Positions 17,098 to 25,529 of a DNA stretch of 64,000 nt are shown piece after piece. The position numbers were made by a program, and so were the translations under genes. The stretch's first letter is position 1. The number at the start of each line of letters is the position of its first letter. Below the pieces are notes generated by a model. That model did no database searches. It was not told the DNA's origin and saw only the letters and a program-made list of their open reading frames with translations. Location of the stretch: the NCBI RefSeq assembly GCF_033304595.1, contig NZ_CP116341.1, forward strand, positions 229,001-293,000, read 5' to 3'. The stretch is from Sporosarcina jeotgali. Lineage in GTDB: Bacteria > Bacillota > Bacilli > Bacillales_A > Planococcaceae.

Positions 17098-17997
17098 ATG
17101 GAGCGGATAAAAGGACTAGCAATGATTATCATCGGTGCGTCATTATGGGGACTATCGGGTCCGATGATGGAATGGACGCTTGGGCATAGCGGGATGTCCG
17201 TCTCATTTTTACTGACAATTCGCCTTCTTACAGCAGGTTTGCTGCTAATTGCCTATTTAAAAATAAAAGGGAAGCAAGTGACGCGGCCATGGCGCCAAAA
17301 AGTATGGGCCCGCCAAATGCTGATATTTGGGGTTGTGGGAATGCTGGGTGTGCAGTTTTCATTCACCTCTGCAATCGCACAGAGTAACGCAGTTATTGCG
17401 ACACTCTTCCAATTTTTGTCGCCCATCTATGTCATTCTGTTCGTGTCAATCCGTCAGCGGTTCATCCCGCCCGCTGCGCAGATCATTGGCATGTTTGTGA
17501 CGTTAGGCGGTCTCTTCTTATTACTGACAAATGGATCTTTATCCGGCTTCAGTTTAAGCCCGAGTGCTGTATTCTGGGGAATTGCAGTGGGATTTGCATT
17601 CACATTTTACACGCTTTATCCAGTTCGACTCATGCAAGAGTGGGGCGTGCTGCTATCCATTGGCTGGGCAATGGTTGTTGGAGGATCCACCTTGCTAATT
17701 ACGAACCCAGTCATGATGGTCCGGGATTTCAAGTATCTGTTTGACTGGAAAATTACGCTGATGCTGCTGGGGGTTATCATTGTCGGAACGGTTGCATTCT
17801 TGCTGTTCTTATCCAGTATGAAATACATCTCTCCAATTGAAACAAGTATCCTTTCCAGTTTCGAACCGCTGACTGCCATGATCGTATCGGTTATTTGGCT
17901 CGGTGCTGTTCTCGGTGTCTGGCAGCTGACAGGCGCAATCGTCATGCTGCTGGGGGTTACAGGAATTTCCATTGCCGGAGGACGGATGAAAACATAG
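17098..17997 (+). CDS. EamA/DMT-superfamily transporter
   Basis: A 299-residue protein with ten hydrophobic segments in two homologous halves, each an EamA domain (first half ending near 148 with GGLFLLLTNG, second from about 158). The motif FQFLSPIYVILF and, in the second half, SSFEPLTAMIVSVIW are characteristic. It likely exports metabolites or amino acids; substrate unknown. Single gene with its own terminator. Confidence 0.88.
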   Translation: MERIKGLAMIIIGASLWGLSGPMMEWTLGHSGMSVSFLLTIRLLTAGLLLIAYLKIKGKQVTRPWRQKVWARQMLIFGVVGMLGVQFSFTSAIAQSNAVIATLFQFLSPIYVILFVSIRQRFIPPAAQIIGMFVTLGGLFLLLTNGSLSGFSLSPSAVFWGIAVGFAFTFYTLYPVRLMQEWGVLLSIGWAMVVGGSTLLITNPVMMVRDFKYLFDWKITLMLLGVIIVGTVAFLLFLSSMKYISPIETSILSSFEPLTAMIVSVIWLGAVLGVWQLTGAIVMLLGVTGISIAGGRMKT

Positions 17998-18004
17998 TAT
18001 TTTG

Positions 18005-18031
18005 AACGCTCTCCTTTGAGGGCGTTTTTTT
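18005..18031 (+). terminator. Terminator of the EamA gene
   Basis: ACGCTCTC pairs with GAGGGCGT (one G-T) over CTTT, then seven T. Confidence 0.8.
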
Positions 18032-18162
18032 ATACATTAAATAGCTTCATCATAAAATCCGGGGTTCTGATAATTCTGTTCAATTGCTATACAGCCTTTA
18101 AGGAATATGGCATACTTATGATAACTAAGTAGTTCGAGAAACGAAACAGTTCAGGAAGGATT

Positions 18163-19941
18163 ATGCCGATGAAAACAGTATTTTCTTATGCAAAGCCATA
18201 TAAATGGCCGATAGTCATTGCACTCGTTCTAATGTTAATTGAGTTGAGTGTTGAGCTCATACAGCCTCTTCTCATCGCTAAAATAATTGACGACGGAATT
18301 ACCGCAGGCAACCGGGAAACCATCATCCTTTATGGAAGCATCATGATGGGGCTCGCGATTCTCGCATTAATATCAGGTGTGACAAATTCTTTCTTTGCGG
18401 CTCATGCCGCGCAAAGTTTTGGGTATGACTTGCGACAAGCGCTTTTCAAGCAGATTCAGGCATTCTCCATGGCGACATTTTTACGTTTTCCGACGTCTTC
18501 TCTCATTACAAGATTGACGAGTGATGTGACGATGGCGCAAAACATTCTGTTCATGGGGCTCAGAATTTTACTGCGGGCTCCGCTCGTTGTCATTGGCAGT
18601 CTGGTGATGGCAATGCTTGTGAATGTGAAGCTAGCATCGTTCCTGTTAATAGGCATCCCATTTCTATTTGTCTTTCTATTTGTTATGGCTCGAAAAGGAG
18701 TCGGGTATTTCTCGGACGTGCAGCGCCGCCTGGATCGCGTGAATCGGGTCATTCAGGAAAATCTGCAAGCTGTCCGTCTTATTAAAGCCTATTTACGCGG
18801 CGTCTATGAAGGAAGCCGTTTTTCAAAGGTCGCTGATTTATTAAGAAAAGATACGGTGAAGGCATTCCGGATGATGGAACTGATTATGCCGATTTTACTG
18901 CTCATTATGAACGGAAGTCTGATGATTGTGCTGTGGTTTGGAGTAGGGGTCGTTCGTACAGGGGATGCGCAAGTCGGTGAAATCGTTGCGATTGTGAATT
19001 ACGCATTCCGAATCACTGGCGGCTTCTCGATGTTTTCATTCCTCATTGTCGCATTCTCACGTGCTCAAGCGTCTTCTGTCCGTATGGAGGAGGTACTGCT
19101 TGCGGATGATGACAGTGAGATCATCGTGCCGGGTGAATCTGAGAATGGAAATGAAAAGCGCGGTGCGTTGGAGTTTAATCATGTAACATTCCACTATCCG
19201 GGTCATCCGGAAAAGGTATTATCCGATGTTTCGTTCGCCATTAATCCCGGAGAGAAAATTGCCGTAATGGGAGCTACAGGATCGGGTAAGTCAACCATGC
19301 TGAACTTGATTCCCCGGATTTTCACAGCAACTTCAGGAGTAATCCTACTTGACGGAAAAAGTATTGAAGACTGGCCGCTGGAAGAGCTGCGTAATGCAAT
19401 CGGTCTCGTGCCGCAGCAATCAGTTCTCTTCACAGGGACAATCCGTGAAAACTTAGCATGGGGAGATCCTGAAGCGCGTGCGGATGAACTGGAAGCTGCA
19501 GCGGAAAAAGCTCAGATTCATGCATCCATTCAACGTTTTCCGGCGACTTATGAAACGCGTGTCGGCCAAAAAGGAGTCAATTTATCCGGCGGCCAAAAAC
19601 AACGGTTATCCATTGCTCGGGCGCTCGTTCGAAAGCCTGCTATTCTTTTGCTGGATGACAGTACGAGTGCGCTCGATGTGAAAACGGAGAACGCGTTATG
19701 GGAAGCGCTGGAGGGTGAACGGGCAACGATGATTGTCATCACTCAAAAGATCCATACCGCTCAAGGAGCTGACCGCATCCTTTTGCTGGATGAAGGGGAA
19801 GTGGCTGCGTATGGCACACATGAACAGCTCATGGACCAATCGGAATTATATCGAAAAATAGCTGAGTCCCAGTTGGATGAGGAGGTGGCGGACGATGGTG
19901 AACAACGCAAGGAAGCCCTTCGGTTACGAACCGATCATTAA
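18163..19941 (+). CDS. ABC exporter half-transporter with degenerate ATP site (YfiB-like)
   Basis: A 592-residue permease-ATPase fusion: six membrane segments (about 15-315) and a nucleotide-binding domain with Walker A GATGSGKST (370-378) and an intact signature LSGGQ (474-478). Walker B ends Asp498-Asp499, so the catalytic Glu is Asp, and the switch His is Gln528 (VITQKIHT). These changes are typical of the non-hydrolysing site of heterodimeric exporters such as BmrC/BmrD and TM287/288. It overlaps the partner gene by 47 bp. It resembles YfiB of B. subtilis. Substrate unknown, probably lipophilic drugs or lipids. Confidence 0.9.
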   Translation: MPMKTVFSYAKPYKWPIVIALVLMLIELSVELIQPLLIAKIIDDGITAGNRETIILYGSIMMGLAILALISGVTNSFFAAHAAQSFGYDLRQALFKQIQAFSMATFLRFPTSSLITRLTSDVTMAQNILFMGLRILLRAPLVVIGSLVMAMLVNVKLASFLLIGIPFLFVFLFVMARKGVGYFSDVQRRLDRVNRVIQENLQAVRLIKAYLRGVYEGSRFSKVADLLRKDTVKAFRMMELIMPILLLIMNGSLMIVLWFGVGVVRTGDAQVGEIVAIVNYAFRITGGFSMFSFLIVAFSRAQASSVRMEEVLLADDDSEIIVPGESENGNEKRGALEFNHVTFHYPGHPEKVLSDVSFAINPGEKIAVMGATGSGKSTMLNLIPRIFTATSGVILLDGKSIEDWPLEELRNAIGLVPQQSVLFTGTIRENLAWGDPEARADELEAAAEKAQIHASIQRFPATYETRVGQKGVNLSGGQKQRLSIARALVRKPAILLLDDSTSALDVKTENALWEALEGERATMIVITQKIHTAQGADRILLLDEGEVAAYGTHEQLMDQSELYRKIAESQLDEEVADDGEQRKEALRLRTDH

Positions 19942-21724
19942 ACGCGAGAATTTGAAAAAAGGCGCTAAACGCAAACGGGAAGAAGTGGGCGACTGGAAGC
20001 AGGCATTGCTTAACGTGTGGCGGCTTGTAGATGAACAGCGCGGGCTTCTCATAACTGTGCTGGTTCTGGTGTTCGCGAGCTCCGGGCTTACGCTGCTAGG
20101 TCCTTTTCTAATCGGGAAGACCATTGATAACTTCATCATTCCGATGAAAACGGATGGACTTGCTATGCAGATTGGCTTGTTGTTATCGATTTATGCAGGA
20201 ACGTCACTCACCATGTACTTCCAAAACTTCTGGATGGTCGGGATTGCTCAAAATACAGTTTATAAATTGCGTTCCGGACTATTTAATCACTTGCAGAAAC
20301 TCCCTGTATCGTTCTTCGATAAGCGCCAGCACGGGGAACTCATGAGCAGGATGACAAACGATATCGAAAACATTAGCCAGACGCTGAATTCATCGTTCAT
20401 CCAAGTATTCTCGAGCATTTTAACCCTGGGCGGGACACTTGCAGTCATGCTTTATCTCAGTCCGCTGCTCACTGTGCTGACGATGACGATCGTTCCTGTA
20501 ATGTTCATCGCCATGCGCTGGATCACGCGGCGTACTGGAATTTTATTTAAAGAACAGCAGCGCGCCATTGGTGAGTTGAACGGAATGATTGAAGAGACAA
20601 TGTCCGGTCAGCGCATTGTTAAAGCATTTTCTCAAGAAGAACGGATGAAAGAAGAGTTCGCAGCGAAAAGTGACCGGTTGAAGAAAACCGGTTTCTGGGC
20701 ATTGACGTATTCAGGGTTCATCCCAAAAGTAATGAATATGTTAAACAACGCGGCATTTGCGATTGTTGCTGGAGTCGGCGGCTTGCTGGCTCTCCGAGGG
20801 GATGGAATTGTAACAATCGGTACAATCGTTGTGTTCGCAGAGTATGCGCGCCAATTCACACGCCCGCTAAACGATTTGGCGAACCAATTCAATACGGTGC
20901 TGTCCGCAATTGCCGGTGCGGAACGAGTATTTTCAATTATGGAAGAAGACGTTGAACGGGATGCTGCGGAGGCGAATGGAGAGATCCAGCTAAAAGGGGA
21001 CGTTGAATTCCGTAATGTTTCATTCGGTTATGCGCCAGAAACGGATGGATACACAGTGGAGAATGTCTCGTTACATGTGAAAGCAGGGGAGACCGCGGCA
21101 CTTCTAGGTGCAACGGGTGCCGGGAAAACGACGCTTGTTCAATTGATTGCGAGGTTCTATGAAGTTGATGCAGGAACGATTTTGATAGACGGGATTCCGA
21201 TTGACGAGCTGCCGCGTGCGACCTTGCGCAGTCAGACTGCATTCGTTTTGCAAGATCCGTTCTTATTTGAATCGACAGTACGGGAAAACATTCGATATGG
21301 AAAACTGGATGCGACGGATGAAGAGATTGAAGAGGCTGCGAAGAAAGCAAACGCTCATGAATTCATCAGCCGTCTAGAAGAGGGGTACGATACGCTGCTC
21401 ACGGCTGACGGAAGTGAAATCTCCCAAGGGCAGAAACAGTTACTGTCCATTGCGCGGGCGTTCGTTGCAGATCCAGTGCTGCTATTGCTGGATGAAGCGA
21501 CGAGCAGTATTGATACAGTGACGGAGTTGGAAATCCAAGCGGCACTTGAAAAGCTCATGACTGGCCGCACCAGTTTCGTCATTGCCCACCGGCTGAATAC
21601 GGTGAAAAAGGCGGATACCATCTATGTCATGGACCAAGGCAAGCTCATTGAGTCCGGGAGTCAATCGGACTTGATCGCCCAAAAGGGTATGTATTATACG
21701 ATGCTGCAACAATCGAAGTTATAA
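19895..21724 (+). CDS. ABC exporter half-transporter with catalytic ATP site (YfiC-like)
   Basis: A 609-residue partner of the preceding protein. Six membrane segments (about 50-340) and an ATPase domain with Walker A GATGAGKTT (405-413), catalytic Glu534 after Walker B, and switch His565 (VIAHRLNT). Its signature is changed to ISQGQ (509-513). In the dimer this altered signature faces the degenerate Walker site of the first subunit, while the good LSGGQ of the first faces the intact site here. Start at ATG 19895, about 9 nt after GAGGAGG, inside the first gene, indicating translational coupling. Confidence 0.9.
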   Translation: MVNNARKPFGYEPIIKRENLKKGAKRKREEVGDWKQALLNVWRLVDEQRGLLITVLVLVFASSGLTLLGPFLIGKTIDNFIIPMKTDGLAMQIGLLLSIYAGTSLTMYFQNFWMVGIAQNTVYKLRSGLFNHLQKLPVSFFDKRQHGELMSRMTNDIENISQTLNSSFIQVFSSILTLGGTLAVMLYLSPLLTVLTMTIVPVMFIAMRWITRRTGILFKEQQRAIGELNGMIEETMSGQRIVKAFSQEERMKEEFAAKSDRLKKTGFWALTYSGFIPKVMNMLNNAAFAIVAGVGGLLALRGDGIVTIGTIVVFAEYARQFTRPLNDLANQFNTVLSAIAGAERVFSIMEEDVERDAAEANGEIQLKGDVEFRNVSFGYAPETDGYTVENVSLHVKAGETAALLGATGAGKTTLVQLIARFYEVDAGTILIDGIPIDELPRATLRSQTAFVLQDPFLFESTVRENIRYGKLDATDEEIEEAAKKANAHEFISRLEEGYDTLLTADGSEISQGQKQLLSIARAFVADPVLLLLDEATSSIDTVTELEIQAALEKLMTGRTSFVIAHRLNTVKKADTIYVMDQGKLIESGSQSDLIAQKGMYYTMLQQSKL

Positions 21725-21728
21725 AACG

Positions 21729-21762
21729 AAGGCGCTCCCCAATTGGCGGGAGCGTCTTTTTG
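21729..21762 (+). terminator. Terminator of the ABC exporter operon
   Basis: GCGCTCCC pairs with GGGAGCGT over an 8-nt loop and is followed by CTTTTT. Array G begins only 19 bp later. Confidence 0.85.
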
Positions 21763-21780
21763 CGGGATGTGGGGAACGTG

Positions 21781-22242
21781 CTCGTTTCGTCACTGAACCC
21801 GCACGTTTCGGCGTCCAACCCGCTCGTTCCGTCACTGAACCCGCTCATTCAGGCGTCCAACCCGCTCGTTCCGTCACTGAACCCGCTCATTCAGGCGTCC
21901 GACCCGCTCGTTCCGTCACTGAACCCGCTCATTTCGGCGTCCAACCCGCTCGTTCCGTCACTGAACCCGCTCGTTTCGGCGTCCAACCCGCTCGTTCCGT
22001 CACTGAACCCGCTCATTTCGGCGTCCAACCCGCTCGTTCCGTGTCCGCCCCACTCGTTTCGGCGTCCAACCTGCTCGTTCCGTCACTGAACCCGCTCATT
22101 CAGGCGTCCAACCCGCTCATTCCGTCACTGAACCCGCTCATTTCGGCGTCCAACCCGCTCGTTCCGTCACTGAACCCGCTCATTTCGGCGTCCAACCCGC
22201 TCGTTCCGTGTCTAAACTCGCTCATTCCCGCATCAAATCCCT
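21781..22242 (+). repeat. Tandem array G: 22 alternating 21-bp units (family 2)
   Basis: Twenty-two units alternate between CTCGTTCCGTCACTGAACCC and CTCATTTCGGCGTCCAACCC (each with a final G, period 21, pair period 42); one unit near 22050 has lost a base. Several neighbours are identical, suggesting recent duplication. It fills the gap between two converging terminators (21729-21762 and 22274-22303). Long open frames appear on both strands only because 21 is divisible by 3; they have no ribosome sites. Confidence 0.97.
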
Positions 22243-22273
22243 TCCACACCCCCGCCCTACCAAAACCCTGCAA

Positions 22274-22303
22274 AACAAAAAAGCCACTAGAGCAGCGGCT
22301 TTC
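22274..22303 (-). terminator. Terminator of the YusW-like lipoprotein gene
   Basis: On the minus strand AAAGCCGCTGCTCTAGTGGCTTTTTT: AAAGCC pairs with GGCTTT (outer stem extended weakly inside), then T residues. Confidence 0.6.
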
Positions 22304-22313
22304 CATTAACGAC

Positions 22314-22784
22314 TTATTGTTTATCCTCATAATTCATCTTGGTGCCATCATCAAACTCGACGTCGAGCTTGAACTTCGAATACAGGTCAATCTGGAAGTA
22401 CTCTAAGATTTTTTCTCGCGCTTCCTCACCGGACATATCGTGTTGAAGGTTAATGGTCGAGAACATCTTGTCGAGCTCGGCCATAGCGTCCTCGTCTTTT
22501 AAGTCGATGTTGGTCAACTTATTTTGGAATTCCGGCTCAAAGTCTTTTTCGACCTCATACTCGGCCTCGACCGCGTCTTGGTTGTCGACGTCAATCTCCA
22601 AATCGAATTTGGTGAAACCAAATCCATCACCCGTATCCCGGTCGCCGCCTTCTTTTTGCTCATTTGTTATAATGTCTGCTTCTTCACGGTTGTCTTTGTT
22701 TGCATCTTTACCCATATTTCCGCATCCATTGACAAATAGAACGCTCGCAAACACTACAGAACCCATTGCTGCTAGCTTATTCAA
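22314..22784 (-). CDS. YusW-like lipoprotein
   Basis: A 156-residue secreted protein with a lipobox (VNGC, Cys21), a charged linker up to about 55, and one domain with the pattern FTKFDLEIDVDN...YEVEKDFEPEFQN, which I associate with the YusW family of unknown function. Strongly acidic. It stands alone, with its own terminator, converging on the ABC exporter operon across array G. Confidence 0.7.
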   Translation of the reverse strand: MNKLAAMGSVVFASVLFVNGCGNMGKDANKDNREEADIITNEQKEGGDRDTGDGFGFTKFDLEIDVDNQDAVEAEYEVEKDFEPEFQNKLTNIDLKDEDAMAELDKMFSTINLQHDMSGEEAREKILEYFQIDLYSKFKLDVEFDDGTKMNYEDKQ

Positions 22785-22872
22785 CGTCTCACGTCCTCTC
22801 TGAATAATTCGACTGCTTGATACTACTGTACCTTTTTTCGAACGAATTTAAACGAGAGGGGTCAGTGAACGA

Positions 22873-23892
22873 TTACCACTTCGCTTGAAACGCCTCACAG
22901 GATCCTAAAAGGCTGCGAACCGACAGCCATTCTCCAGACTCCAACTGTACTTTCCCGTTGAAGTAGCCGAATAGCTGAGTGAAATCTGCTTTTAATCCCC
23001 GGCGATGGGCATTCGCTTCCCGTTCGAAAAAAGGGGTGAATGACAAATCTACGCAATCTGTGAACTTAGTATGGATTGTCCAGGGCTCCATCATACGTTC
23101 CGGATTAAAAGTGAAAATCACATCTTCATGGATTTTCGTCATTACGCCGTCGACGAATACCGCATTTTCTGTCATACCTGTGCCATCTGTCCAAGAACCT
23201 CCGAAGTTTAATCCGATCCGCCGGCCTCTAGAACGCTGGGAAGCCATTGCCCAGTTCCATTTCGTCATCTTTGGCCAGACGCCACGCGTATAATTCAATA
23301 CCGTGAAACTGTAATCCGGGTTGAATTCATACCGTTTTTCACCAATTTTCAAGAATCCGGAAGTGGGTAACGTATGGTGCTTTGCGGTAAGTTGGAACGT
23401 ATTCCTGTTTTTCGGAACGACGACATTTAATGATTGATCTTCTGCAGGATGGCTGATGTGAAGATCTGCATGCAAGGTTTCATTATCAAACTCAGCGATG
23501 GAGACAAATAAGTGCGTCTCTTCAGTGGAATAGGTCGCATGTATTGAGAGACGATTATCTGCAAATTTAATATCCGTGAGCACATCTTCAGGCATCTTCA
23601 CATGACGTGCAAAGGGCAAGGAAATCCGCTTCTCGAAAAAGCGCTCCGTTTCATAGTCGAGGAAATAGACCAGACAGACAGCACCGATGTCAAAGTGAGC
23701 AATGGTAGCTGTGAACAAGACTTCTTCTCCGTAAACGGTCCACGTATTCCACTTTTTCTTGTTTGGGAACTGTCCCTTTAAATTACTTTGGATAATCGGC
23801 TTCTGAGCATAGCCAATCGCTTCAGGATTCAGTAATCCTTTGCTGTCACAAAGCAATACAGGCGAAGTCAGTTCGCGTTCTGCATGTTGCAT
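22873..23892 (-). CDS. DUF2804 family protein
   Basis: A 339-residue protein without signal peptide or membrane segments. WNWAMASQRSRGRRIGLNFG followed by WTDGTGMTENA is the signature I associate with DUF2804; the N-terminal two thirds look mostly beta-stranded. Function unknown. RBS TTAGGAGGA precedes the ATG. Monocistronic, divergent from the tRNA-Ala gene. Confidence 0.72.
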   Translation of the reverse strand: MQHAERELTSPVLLCDSKGLLNPEAIGYAQKPIIQSNLKGQFPNKKKWNTWTVYGEEVLFTATIAHFDIGAVCLVYFLDYETERFFEKRISLPFARHVKMPEDVLTDIKFADNRLSIHATYSTEETHLFVSIAEFDNETLHADLHISHPAEDQSLNVVVPKNRNTFQLTAKHHTLPTSGFLKIGEKRYEFNPDYSFTVLNYTRGVWPKMTKWNWAMASQRSRGRRIGLNFGGSWTDGTGMTENAVFVDGVMTKIHEDVIFTFNPERMMEPWTIHTKFTDCVDLSFTPFFEREANAHRRGLKADFTQLFGYFNGKVQLESGEWLSVRSLLGSCEAFQAKW

Positions 23893-23910
23893 AAGCCGTC
23901 CTCCTAAACA

Positions 23911-23939
23911 TTGTCATCTATCGCAGTTGTTGCTATACT
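23911..23939 (+). promoter_or_regulatory. Promoter of the tRNA-Ala gene
   Basis: TTGTCA (23911-23916), a 17-nt spacer and TATACT (23934-23939) with an extended TG motif; about 75 bp before the mature tRNA. Confidence 0.7.
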
Positions 23940-24015
23940 TTTAATTGTATCAGATTGGAACTGAATTAGCGTTATCCAGCAACGCCATTTTCCAATTGAA
24001 AATCTGTGAAATCAC

Positions 24016-24087
24016 GGGGCATTAGTTCAGCGGGAGAATACTTCGCTGGCAGCGAAGGGGTCACCGGTTCGAATCCGGTATGCTCCA
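24016..24087 (+). tRNA. tRNA-Ala (anticodon GGC)
   Basis: A full cloverleaf can be drawn: acceptor GGGGCAT/ATGCTCC, D stem GTTC/GAAT, anticodon stem CTTCG/CGAAG around loop CTGGCAG (anticodon GGC), T stem ACCGG/CCGGT with loop TTCGAAT, discriminator A. The G3-T70 pair is the alanine identity element. The CCA end is not encoded. It stands alone rather than in an rRNA or tRNA cluster. Confidence 0.95.
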
Positions 24088-24096
24088 TATTACCAG

Positions 24097-24118
24097 CGTC
24101 CGCTCAGCGGGCGTTTTT
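24097..24118 (+). terminator. Terminator of the tRNA-Ala gene
   Basis: CGTCCGC pairs with GCGGGCG over a TCA loop, followed by TTTTT. Confidence 0.85.
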
Positions 24119-24180
24119 ATGTATAATTTTAAGGATGAAACTCTGGCTTCTCACATAGAATAGGGTGAGGAGGCGAATCG

Positions 24181-24666
24181 ATGTATGACCGCGAAGCCGC
24201 TGTTTGGTATGCGGACAAATGGTGGGATGGGCGAAATCCACAATATCCTTCATTCGATGTCGATTGTACAAATTTCATCTCACAATGCTTGCGTGCAGGC
24301 GGAGCACCTATGCACGGAAGCCCGGTGCGTGATCGAGGATGGTGGATTACAAATTCGAGCTGGAGTTTCAGTTGGTCTGTAGCACATTCCCTGCGTTGGT
24401 ACTTGGGAGGTTCCAAGAAAGGATTAACTGCCTATCAAGTTCAATCAGCTGAAGAACTGAACCTAGGAGACGTCATTTTATATGACTTTCAAGGAGATGG
24501 CCGCTTTGACCATTCAACAATCGTGACAGCTAAAGATGGTGCATCACCGCTCGTCAATGCCCACACGTATGACGTGCAAAGAAGAAGCTGGGATTACAAG
24601 GATTCCTATGCATATCGGCCAAACGCAAAATACATCTTCTTTCGGATAAACGACGAGTTTTCGTAA
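24181..24666 (+). CDS. Putative amidase-domain (Amidase_6) protein
   Basis: A 161-residue protein made of a single papain-like putative amidase domain. The nucleophile is probably Cys29 in [10 protein letters not shown] and the base His111 in RFDHSTIV; the aromatic block [22 protein letters not shown] is typical of the family. No signal peptide is visible, unlike the secreted two-domain forms. RBS GGTGAGGAGG precedes the ATG. Probably hydrolyses an amide or peptide bond; a sporulation role, seen for some relatives, is speculation. Confidence 0.75.
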   Translation: MYDREAAVWYADKWWDGRNPQYPSFDVDCTNFISQCLRAGGAPMHGSPVRDRGWWITNSSWSFSWSVAHSLRWYLGGSKKGLTAYQVQSAEELNLGDVILYDFQGDGRFDHSTIVTAKDGASPLVNAHTYDVQRRSWDYKDSYAYRPNAKYIFFRINDEFS

Positions 24667-24749
24667 CAGCATACTTACTAATGAAATTAGAAACTAGACA
24701 TCGAAATGATGTATACTGAAATTTAACAATGACAAAAGGGGATACAAAA

Positions 24750-25334
24750 ATGGATGAACAAGCACTATCAGTAAGAGATGCAATTATTTCGCGCCGTTCC
24801 ATCAAGAGCTTTAATGGACAGCCTGTAGAACAAAGCGAAATTGACGATATCTTAGAAGATGCAATTTGGGCACCCAATCACGGCAATCGTAATCCTTGGC
24901 GTTTCGTTCTTGCTGCGGAAGATAACTACGAGCAATTTTTAGAAGTCTTGCGTGAGTTCGGTGTACCGAAATGGAAAGAGTTATCGGATGAAACTTTGGA
25001 AAAACAAATGGGTAAATTTACAAGTGCAAGTGCAGCGATGTTTGTTATCGTCCCGGAAGATGCTCGTCAAAAGCAACGTCTGGAAGACTTTGCAGCAGCC
25101 AGTACGATGATTCAAAACATTCAATTGCTCGCTTGGGATAAAGGCATCGGCACATGCTGGAAAACACCTGGATTCATAGATGACCCGAAGTTTCGCAATG
25201 TACTGGGCGTCCAGCCGGGCGAACGAATCATTAGCATGCTCCAGTTCGGTCATTTTGATGAATTGCCAAAAACGAAACCGCGCACACCGGTTGAAGACAT
25301 CGTCACTTACTGGCAAGCTGAACCAACTGAATAA
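24750..25334 (+). CDS. Nitroreductase family flavoprotein
   Basis: A 194-residue FMN-dependent nitroreductase: RRSIKSFNGQPV near the N-terminus (FMN phosphate contacts), APNHGNRNPWRF, and GIGTCWKTPG in the C-terminal half. Such enzymes reduce nitroaromatics, quinones or similar acceptors with NAD(P)H. The ATG at 24750 follows AAAGGGG by 8 nt; an upstream in-frame ATG at 24729 lacks an RBS. Single gene with its own terminator. Confidence 0.88.
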   Translation: MDEQALSVRDAIISRRSIKSFNGQPVEQSEIDDILEDAIWAPNHGNRNPWRFVLAAEDNYEQFLEVLREFGVPKWKELSDETLEKQMGKFTSASAAMFVIVPEDARQKQRLEDFAAASTMIQNIQLLAWDKGIGTCWKTPGFIDDPKFRNVLGVQPGERIISMLQFGHFDELPKTKPRTPVEDIVTYWQAEPTE

Positions 25335-25339
25335 TCGAC

Positions 25340-25372
25340 AGCCTCTTCCCTTTATGCGGAAGAGGCTTTTTT
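25340..25372 (+). terminator. Terminator of the nitroreductase gene
   Basis: AGCCTCTTCC pairs with GGAAGAGGCT over an 8-nt loop, then six T. Confidence 0.9.
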
Positions 25373-25482
25373 ATTGGGAATCAACCTATTAATACCCTTG
25401 CCGACAAGGTATTAATCTTCCTCAACACAAACCTTCACCTGCTTAGAGAGGGATATACTTAGAAGTCTTGCACATCTACTGC

Positions 25483-25523
25483 AAAAAATCCCCTTATCGC
25501 GACCAATCGCAATAAAGGGATTC
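25483..25523 (-). terminator. Terminator of the M20 dipeptidase gene
   Basis: On the minus strand AATCCCTTTATTGCGA pairs with TCGCGATAAGGGGATT and is followed by TTTT. Confidence 0.85.
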
Positions 25524-25529
25524 AAAGAA

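Noticed and set aside
21760..22406. Long open frames with NPLVPSL/NPLISAS heptads across array G (both strands)
   Set aside because: The 21-bp period is a multiple of three, so frames stay open by construction; no ribosome site or start context, and several frames are open at once. Treated as repeat DNA.
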